Positions 57,032 through 64,000 of a stretch of 64,000 nucleotides of DNA are shown in pieces. This DNA is from Porites lobata (Eukaryota; Cnidaria; Anthozoa; Scleractinia; Poritidae). Made by a program: the position numbers and the translations under genes. The DNA lies in assembly GCA_942486035.1 (NCBI GenBank), contig CALNXK010000095.1, positions 1,349,501 to 1,413,500 on the forward strand. The letters are read 5' to 3'. Within the stretch, counting starts at the first letter, position 1, and each line of letters opens with the position of its first letter. Under the pieces are notes generated by a model. It saw nothing but the letters and a program-made list of their open reading frames with translations. It searched no databases and was not told the origin of the DNA.

Positions 57032-58595
57032 GTAAGATTAGATTCCTTATGGCTAATGAGTAATTTGAAAAGGTGTTCAGCCTTTTTTATGGTTAGACAA
57101 GCGATCAAAATACTTTTAATGTCACAGAGATTAATGCGCTCGAAATATTTTGTAACTTACCTCTTGAATAGGTGATGGCGTAGCAAGTCGATTAGCTTAA
57201 AATGAAAGCACATGTATTTCTTGGCCAAGTTAAGGCAGTCTTATCGCACTCTTACGTTCGTACATGGTTTAGGGCCTCAAATAAAAGCACGAAATAATAT
57301 ATATGACAAACCAGTGAGAAAAAGTTAGTGTCAGCAGTCAAATTGAAAGTAACCTATGTTCTAAAACTGATTGCACGGTTTGGGCGTCACTGTCATCTAC
57401 TCATTCAATGAGTGTTAGGTTTTAGAATAATTTGTCCTCGATATATAGCACGGTTTGAATACTGCTGCCATGGAGTTCATCTTCGTTTCAGTGAGGGTTA
57501 ATATTGCAAGTAGAACGCAGTGCGTGACACAAGTTTTTATCGTGACCTGCGATGAGTGCCATTGAAGACTTCTCGGACCGCGTGCGATTCAACGAAGGCA
57601 CGATATACATTTTGCACATTAACATTTAAAAAATTCTCCTTTTACTGTTAAACTTTTATATAAAATACTCAAAAGGGACATCATTTTTGTAATAAAATAA
57701 ATTAATCTCAGCATAATGTTGTTTTACAGCCGTGAAAATGAGTCAAGGTGAAAAACAAATCTTTTATGTTTCGACTTTTTAGTTCTCTGCTCTGAATCAT
57801 TTCAAAGAATATGATAATTAGTCTTCCATAATGGCTACTGACAATTGCAAGTAACTCTGCCCTCTCAAGAAAGTCAGAGTCCGTAGAATCGAATATGGCT
57901 GAAGAAAAAACAATTTAAAACAGGTCGTCATGTAGTAAAATAAAGAACTAAAAACAAGAAATTGAACAAAGAAACCTTGAGAACGTGTGCCCTGCTCTCT
58001 GTCTATTTTATTTTTTCCTACTGAGAAAACATTCGGGAATCTATTAATCTTTTAAATAATCAACTCGAAGTCTTTAGAAACAGAAATTTGCCGTAAATTT
58101 TTCGTAAATTTAACATTTAAAACTTTATGAAAAACTGGTTTAATAAATAGCTGGGGAGGCTTTGCCAACGAAAAACGGCGAAAATTTTTACGATGGTGTG
58201 CAGGTGCCAATTTTGATAATTTATGTTTGGCACAAAGAATGATTTCCCTGTGTGAATTAATGAAGTTTGCTTTTTTCCCCTTTGTCCTTTTCTGTTTTGA
58301 CAAAACATCCAGTGTATCATAATTGGGTTTAGAGATAAAGCAATAAATTATCAATGGCGTCGCTTTTGTTTTCGCTAGACACACTTTACTTTGTTGAGTC
58401 CGGTCCGCGGAACAGTTGCGAGGGTTTTAAAATATTTGAGTTATGAATTCGTGGCCAAGATATAAATCTTTTTTTTTTCGTACCGGCTTTCGTCATTAAC
58501 AACTTGAATTCGATTAGTTGAACATGACCGCCACACGTTTATCGCCTGCAACAATAAGTTTGGCACAAAAGTGGAAAGCAGTTCTTTATTTAACA
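57032..58595. other. Intergenic, nothing recognised
   Basis: A/T-rich with short frames only. The minus frame 58052-58384 has no splice support or recognisable motif. Confidence 0.4.
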
Positions 58596-58885
58596 TTGAG
58601 TCAGTGGTCCAGTTCAAAGTAGACAGACTGCAAATTATAGTAGTTGCTAAAAATTGTGGCCTGTTATAATACTAAATGTATATAAAAGCTTTTTGTTCTG
58701 TTACAGATCTACAAACTCAACAACATTTTCTTCTAAAATATTGAGTCAGTGGTCCAATTCAAAGTAGACAGACTGCAAATTATAGTAGTTGCTGAACATT
58801 GTGGCCTGTTATAATACTAAATGTATATAAAAGCTTTTTGTTCTGTTACAGATCTACAAATTCAACAACATTTTCTTCTAAAATT
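58596..58885 (+). promoter_or_regulatory. Tandem-duplicated 145-bp 5' segment with TATA and acceptor-like site
   Basis: Two nearly identical copies (start points 58596 and 58741) carry tgtatataaaagc (58677 and 58822) followed by ttttgttctgttacag. The first part fits a TATA box about 85-95 bp before the start codon at 58917. The second fits a strong splice acceptor. Either a promoter or an intron end was duplicated. The ATG inside the second TATA-like word (58821) is open to the gene but is not a likely start. Confidence 0.6.
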
Positions 58886-58916
58886 TCCTCTCCTCCTGGT
58901 TAAAAAAAAGGAACCC

Positions 58917-59819
58917 ATGGGCGACAGCCAGGGCGTAGTGAAGTTGGATTGGAACTTTGAAGGATGGAGGGACAAAACAAAGGCCATAAAAGAGGAGATC
59001 AAGCGACAAAGCGAAGCCAATGAGCTGTTCTTCGTCAAAAATGCCAAAAAGATCAATCTGGCCGATCTCCAAGAGAGCACTGGTAATATATACACGTTTG
59101 GAATCATGGGAATGAGTGGGTCTGCTGTGGTCAATCTTCTGCGTCACGTGATCATGGAATACCGAGAGAAGGACAGCGGTCCTTTCTACCTCAAGTTTGC
59201 CGCTGACAAGAAATTCAAAGTTGAGCTTATGCCGACGCCGCTTTTACCCGGAAATGGCCTGATAAAAGTTGTCGGGCGATTAAAATACTACGATTATCCA
59301 GAAATGTGCACTTTGTTGTCCAAAAGCGGGGTGACAAGCAAAGGCCTTGGAGATATGTGCTACAAATTGAACACGAGTGGCATGAAATCAGCGCTTTTCA
59401 ACGCTGTCAGCCCCATGAACGAACTGCACTTTATGCTACTTTTCGAAATCGCGAGGAGGCTGGTGCGAGGTGCAGATGGGAAGCCAATCTCGACTGATCC
59501 GCCGTTAGATCTACTTCCGGTCGGCGTAATCATCGGGCGCATAATTGAGATGCTGCGCCTGGAAAAAGACGCGGCACTAAGCTATGAAAGATTATTTGGA
59601 GCACAACAGGAGCTAAACTGGTTTACAGAACCCAATATCATCCTGAAGCGGAAGAAGATGCAAGCCATCAATAGTTTGTATTTCGAAAAGTTTGTGAAGG
59701 GGCAGGCTGATGAAGTACCCTTCATTCGAAGATTTCTGGACGAAAACAAAAATGGATACATTATAAAAACTTTACAGGGCTATCTTGATGAGTTAGAGGA
59801 AGTATTTGGCAAAATGTGA
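58917..59819 (+). CDS. Uncharacterised 300-residue cytosolic protein
   Basis: The start at 58917 (aacccATGG, a good context) is preferred to 58821, which falls in repeated TATA-like sequence. The frame is 300 codons with no intron. The N-terminus is helical and charged (NFEGWRDKTKAIKEEIKRQS). The middle has GIMGMSGSAVVNLLRHVIME and LIKVVGRLKYYDYPEMCTLL. A hydrophobic helix follows (DLLPVGVIIGRIIEMLRLEK), and the end is acidic (GYLDELEEVFGKM). There is no signal peptide, membrane segment or motif I recognise. Codon use and composition are coding-like, and the complementary frames are shorter. Function unknown. Confidence 0.75.
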   Translation: MGDSQGVVKLDWNFEGWRDKTKAIKEEIKRQSEANELFFVKNAKKINLADLQESTGNIYTFGIMGMSGSAVVNLLRHVIMEYREKDSGPFYLKFAADKKFKVELMPTPLLPGNGLIKVVGRLKYYDYPEMCTLLSKSGVTSKGLGDMCYKLNTSGMKSALFNAVSPMNELHFMLLFEIARRLVRGADGKPISTDPPLDLLPVGVIIGRIIEMLRLEKDAALSYERLFGAQQELNWFTEPNIILKRKKMQAINSLYFEKFVKGQADEVPFIRRFLDENKNGYIIKTLQGYLDELEEVFGKM

Positions 59820-60337
59820 CAAGTATTGTTAAGGTTTTTGGCCAAGCGTGAGATCACGATGACTGTATAATAGCTATTTGTACTGTAAACGGGCAACAAC
59901 AACAAAAAGCAATGTTGCGCGTTTTACCACCCACGAATCAAACCTGTCTTGCCACAGATAAGCCGATAAGCCATCTTGACCTATCCTCCTTGGCCAATGA
60001 AGGAGTTATTACCAGTGTGACAAGAACCAAATCTTTTCTTGTGGGACAACGGCGGGACTGTTCATGATCCCGAGCGAACAGGGTAGGCCTATCTTGTAGC
60101 CAATCAGAACACAAGATTTGCTTCATCTTGCCCGCTTGAGGACTCAACCCATATAAAAGTTATTATTCCAGTCAGGAAAAATATTTGAAGGCCGGTTTGA
60201 TTTGTACTTTCACAGCCATCAATCAGTCTTGAAACACGTCAAAAGACTTCAAAAAAACCACCGGGGAGGAGGGGGAGGGGACACAGGAGTGGAAAAGGCG
60301 GAAATGGCTCTTCGGGAAATTTGAATAATACCACTAT
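59820..60337. other. 3' flank and intergenic sequence
   Basis: Probable 3' UTR followed by unique sequence. No aataaa near the stop and no further gene. Confidence 0.4.
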
Positions 60338-60421
60338 CCTAAGATAGCCTGCGAGCAAGCTCTCCGGAGCGCTCTTGCGCTCCAGAGCGCATCGGAGAAC
60401 TTGCTCGAAGGCTAATTCTAA
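60338..60421. repeat. Hairpin repeat (tagcctgcgagcaagctctcc)
   Basis: Imperfect inverted arms tagcctgcgagcaagctctcc and its inverse around a gcgctcttgcgctccagagcgc core. A compact palindromic element of a type seen in many marine invertebrate genomes. Confidence 0.75.
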
Positions 60422-60593
60422 GGGAGCCTAATATGGGAAGGTTTTATTTTGATCATGACCTGGATCCGGTTCAAATAAAAGACGTGTTAAACTAATTCAA
60501 TTTTTGAAGCAAGGACCAGCTTACAAAAAAGAAGCGGACCGGATCCTAATAAAGGATCTAATGAGCAATAAGTGAAAATATAAAACAAAATAA

Positions 60594-60992
60594 CAGGGGC
60601 ACCCAACGAGAATATAGTTCAAAACCACTTAAACATAGCATTGTTAAACGTATTTTAGTATTTAAATGGTAGATATAGGCATATTTTTCTGCCCTAAAAA
60701 TATTTCATCTGTTCGGATTTCCTAGCTGAAAGTCTAGTAATCCGAAAATTATAGGGATCAAAACTTACCTTTTCGAAAATTTCAGGCTTTCGAAAAGGCT
60801 CCCGAAAGTTCTAGGTGACCTTTTTAGGGTAAAAATCCGTTAAAAATGAGCAATTATACCATTTTTTAGATGTTCGAAAATCCTAGGAGAGGCAGGCAAG
60901 CAAGAAATTTTACAACAAATTTTCCGAAAATTGTAGATCTCAAATCGTCCTCCGAACAGATACTTTCCGAAAATTGATGTTGGGTGCCCCTG
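60594..60992 (+). mobile_element. MITE family 'caggggcaccc', copy 2
   Basis: Perfect termini caggggcacccaacg and (inverse) tgttgggtgcccctg, flanked by aaataa on both sides (a probable target duplication). Contains an extra cttttcgaaa inverted word relative to copy 1. Confidence 0.85.
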
Positions 60993-61365
60993 AAATAAGC
61001 AAGGCTGATTTACAGTCGGAAATATATATATCATTTTACAAATATCTCGGAAGGTACGGTCTTCCTTCTTCAGGGTCTTACATATAATGAAGCGGTTAAG
61101 CTAAGACGTGTGTGTTAAGCTAACCTCGTGTTAGGCCTAACCGGTCCGAAACCGGTGGTTAAATTTTAAAATTGCGTTATTCGAGGTTAAAGGACAATAT
61201 CGTTACTCGAAATCAGATCATTCAGTGAGAGCTGTGCTTGTACAATACAATCCGATAGTGGCTAAATTCTAAATTGTTTGGTATTTCGGGAAAAACCACG
61301 ACCGAGATCATTTCAAATCTTAGCATGCATGTTTCTTTATGAATTGCCATAGTCAGCCAACAAAA

Positions 61366-61768
61366 CAGGGGTACCCAACGACAATTTTAGGAAAAATATC
61401 TGTTCGGAAGACGATTTGAGATCTAGAATTTTGGGAACATTTGTTGTTAAATTTCTTGCTTGCCTGCCTCTCCTAAGATTTTCGAACCCCCCAAAACTGA
61501 ATAATTGCCCATTTTTAACGTATTTTTACCCTAAAAAGGTCACCTAGAATTTTCGGGAGCCTTTTTTCTGGCTGAAACTTTCGAAAAGGTAAGTTTGATC
61601 CCTATAATTTTCAGTTTCGGATCACTAGACTTTCAGCTAGGAAATCCGAACAGATGAAAAATTTTTAGGGGATAAAAATATGCCTATATCTACCGTTTAA
61701 ATACTAAAATACGTTCAACAATGCTATGTTTAAGTGGTTTTGAACTATATTCTCGTTGGGGGCCCCTG
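61366..61768 (-). mobile_element. MITE family 'caggggcaccc', copy 3 (inverted)
   Basis: Same family as copies 1 and 2 in the opposite orientation, 373 bp from copy 2, so the pair forms a large inverted repeat (60594-61768). Confidence 0.85.
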
Positions 61769-62025
61769 ATAAAAACATCATTAAAACACTACAGAACTAG
61801 CTTTGAGCCTAATAAAAAATCTGACTATCTTAGAAGCGCTGGAAGCGTTCCTTACGTATATATGTAAAGACAACAATGGTGGGTCGGAATGATAATGAAA
61901 ACACTTGGAATAACAATACATAAAGTTAAGATAAGAGTATAATTGACGTTAGTGTTTCCTGCATTGGGGTTAAACTCATGCATCAGCCTACTAAAAACAA
62001 AATCTTTTTTTATAGCCTCGCTTCC

Positions 62026-62838
62026 TTATAAAGAATGATACTCATTAAGCATGATTAGAGTAACAATCAACTTAAAATTGATGCCGGCTTTGCTTGCTTT
62101 GTTGGGGTTGAATTCATACAGCTGAATCATTGTTCCATTGACTTGGTTTTCCTGTTGGGTGCAGTTTACGTTTTCTACGACTGTGACATTATACCGAGCA
62201 CGAGTCGTAACTGTGAAGTTCTTGTCTTTGATGTCTTCCAGTGGAACTGTGTTATCAACGCCGTACAGTCTGATTACGTTATCTGGGTTTGTCTTGTAGA
62301 TCACAGTCGTGTTTAGTTCAAATAGATTCTTTTCTATTCCGTCTTTGAGGGTCCGAGGTATTGAGGAGTTTCCCAGACATAAGTGTCCATTCGAATCTAG
62401 TAAACTCACTCTTTCAGATGATAATCTCACCGCTCTTTTCTCGGGAATTGACACGTATCTTTCACGGAGTGGAAACTCTTCATAGTAGACCGGAGCTTTA
62501 CTAAGTGAATATTTCGTTACAAGATAGCCAGCTGCGGCTTTGGTGAAAAGTTTGGCTCGTGAACCGCGTTTTGCTTGAGACTTGATTACCGGAGTACGGA
62601 ACGTGATCGGTTTTATTGGTGTGGTTTTGGTGATTTTAGGTGTTGAATACGAACGAATCCGGCGAACTGAACTTCTTCTGCGGCTGCTTCGACTGGCTCG
62701 ACTGGCTCGACTCACCCGACTACCGCCACGACTTCTCCCTCCTCCACTGCGTCTCCGGGCCGCATCAACATCATGCATATGTAGCACTAACAGAGCAATA
62801 ACTAAGACTGCGAGGACAGCCACTGTCAGTGGCTTCAT
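62026..62838 (-). CDS. Secreted Arg/Ser-rich N-glycoprotein
   Basis: 270 residues from one coding exon. Residues 1-26 are a signal peptide (MKPLTVAVLAVLVIALLVLH, cleaved near VDA|A). A strongly basic Arg/Ser/Gly region follows (GGGRSRGGSRVSRASRASRS; residues 27-65), then a globular part with LFTKAAAGYLVTKYSLSKAP and YYEEFPLRERYVSIPEKR. The C-terminal half has six N-glycosylation sequons (NSS, NTT, NFT, NVT, NCT, NGT) and a Cys pair. A weak hydrophobic end (FKLIVTLIML) could be a poor GPI signal. The layout (basic SR/GR repeat, hydrophobic segment, glycosylated C-terminal part) superficially recalls Shadoo/prion-like proteins, but no homology is claimed. A TATA-like site lies upstream. Function unknown; an extracellular matrix or mucus role is a guess. 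Confidence 0.78.
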   Translation of the reverse strand: MKPLTVAVLAVLVIALLVLHMHDVDAARRRSGGGRSRGGSRVSRASRASRSSRRRSSVRRIRSYSTPKITKTTPIKPITFRTPVIKSQAKRGSRAKLFTKAAAGYLVTKYSLSKAPVYYEEFPLRERYVSIPEKRAVRLSSERVSLLDSNGHLCLGNSSIPRTLKDGIEKNLFELNTTVIYKTNPDNVIRLYGVDNTVPLEDIKDKNFTVTTRARYNVTVVENVNCTQQENQVNGTMIQLYEFNPNKASKAGINFKLIVTLIMLNEYHSL

Positions 62839-62943
62839 ACTTTATCTAGGACCTACCGGAGAGGAAGTTAGGTGAAACAAAAGTAAAGCGCGAGACGATT
62901 TCCAAGCACCCGCAGAAATGAACTAAGTCAGGATTTCAACTAT

Positions 62944-62955
62944 GCTTTATATTTA
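62944..62955 (-). promoter_or_regulatory. TATA-like box of the Arg/Ser-rich protein gene
   Basis: On minus, aaatataaagc lies about 105 bp before the start codon at 62838. This allows a transcription start near 62915 and a short leader. Confidence 0.5.
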
Positions 62956-62959
62956 AATG

Positions 62960-64000
62960 CTGCTGGTTGGATTACTGGGATAAACGCAACATTTCGATCC
63001 GGAAGCTCCTTTTAAGTCATGACTAAAACCAAAACGTCTCTTCCTTTTTCAGTCCAAGTTATTCTCTGTTATTTTGCAATCGATTTCCGGAAAGTTACTG
63101 CTGTCTCCACTTTATGTGGCTAAGAAAGTAGGGCCAACCGGCATTTGACTTTCATGTGGAAAGCAGGAGGAGGCCGAGCTAGGCAGGGTGATCAAAAAGG
63201 TTTCTTGCGAAGAGGCTTGGAGGGAAAAAAATGCAATTGCAGTTGATAGTCTTATATTTACAGTAACAACTGAAAAAAAAGTCACGTACGGCTGCAAAAA
63301 ATTCTTGTCCAGACCTGAATCACCAAACCCCCACCTCCTCAAAAGTGGTTGACCACATAGTTAATCCAGTCACGATATCCGGAAAATGTGTTCCTTTGCG
63401 GTGATCCTTCATGATTGTATCCTTAAGGGACGGACTCGCATTAGAAATAATCGGGGCGGGGGGTGAAAAGCATATCTCGTCTGGTATTCGAATTTTCTTT
63501 TTTTCAGTTCAGTTCTTTTTGAGCCCACCGCAGTTTGAATAGCGAGAGGCATAAGATTTTTTGAATCTTGCTAAAAAAATCGTTGTCTGCAATATTTCCC
63601 AAGATATTGATGTGGGGATGGCGGCAGGAAGTTACTCTTACCCCATCACACGTTTTAATGGCAAACCGGCGCGAATTTTCACCACGTGGCCAAGTTTTCT
63701 CTTGTCATTTACTGATCATTTTTTCAACACAAATTAGTTGTTTTACGCAATTTTTTATCCATAAGAATTGTTTTGAGCTGTTTTTATCTGCTCATTTTCT
63801 ATTCTGAGAAATTCTCAACTTGAATCTGACGTTTGCCGTATATACGTGACGCTCAAACTGTCTATCGTAGTGAAGGGACCGTTTTACATCCCTGCGACTT
63901 GACGAGTTGACTTCACCTTTATCACCAAAGAACTGGTTTAACATGTTTAAGCGTTCTCTGAACAGCGTCTCAGGTTGACGTTTAAGCTCTGACCCTTTGA
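62960..64000. other. Intergenic to the window end, nothing recognised
   Basis: No exon with supported splice sites, no structured repeat and no RNA gene were seen. The frames 63112-63342 and 63568-63807 were not accepted. Confidence 0.4.

Noticed and set aside
58821..58916. Longer start for the 300-residue protein
   Set aside because: This ATG lies within a duplicated TATA-like word just before an acceptor-like site. The ATG at 58917 has a much better context.
1..64000. CRISPR arrays, bacterial operons or a prokaryotic defence system
   Set aside because: Spliced genes, SINE/LINE elements and microsatellites show eukaryotic nuclear DNA. The tandem repeats lack spacer structure.

Overview
This is nuclear DNA from an animal with introns, about 64 kb. 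It is A+T-rich and dense in hairpin DNA elements. The most likely source is a hexacorallian cnidarian, probably a stony coral. The grounds are short GT/AG-spliced genes for secreted proteins, a DNRLRE-type secreted family, GRDP-like and VMAC-like genes, and repeat types familiar from coral assemblies. The taxon is an inference, because nothing in the window is species-diagnostic.

Layout. Positions 1-1718 hold the 5' part of a secreted cupin-like protein gene on the minus strand. Positions 2.9-3.9 kb hold a broken coiled-coil gene that runs into A/T-rich satellite. Positions 4.3-14 kb are intergenic, with a near-perfect 90-bp palindrome, foldback elements and the oldest copy (U0) of a segment that recurs later. 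Positions 14-42.7 kb form a nested set of segmental duplications. Block A (about 14.9-20.8 kb) and block B (about 24.7-32.7 kb) each carry a minus-strand gene for a DNRLRE-domain, probably GPI-anchored, secreted protein. Between and after them lie diverged copies (U1-U5) of a roughly 2.5-kb non-coding unit, one with a clean 0.5-kb microinversion. A further duplicated segment (D, 14.0-14.8 kb and 41.9-42.7 kb) abuts the next gene. The blocks also contain a dead LINE, a GRDP-like gene fragment, an integrase-core gene fragment, a SINE pair and a 1.6-kb foldback element.

Positions 42.98-49.27 kb hold an eight-exon gene on the plus strand, reconstructed here from splice sites. It encodes a type I membrane mucin-like protein with three copies of a cysteine-rich CWWGWTG module, a long Thr/Pro/Ser stalk, a transmembrane helix and a short tail. 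Positions 51.8-54.5 kb hold a divergent pair: a three-exon 112-residue helical protein (minus) and a VMAC-like coiled-coil protein (plus). Positions 58.9-59.8 kb hold an intronless-in-window 300-residue protein preceded by a tandem-duplicated 145-bp segment with a TATA box and an acceptor-like site. Positions 62.0-62.8 kb hold a secreted, Arg/Ser-rich N-glycoprotein with a TATA-like promoter.

Four of the clear genes, including both members of the duplicated DNRLRE pair, encode secreted or cell-surface proteins, as does the partial gene at 1-1718. No operon logic applies. The shared theme is extracellular or mucus/matrix proteins in a locus shaped by repeated duplication. No complete mobile element, CRISPR array, rRNA or genuine tRNA was seen.
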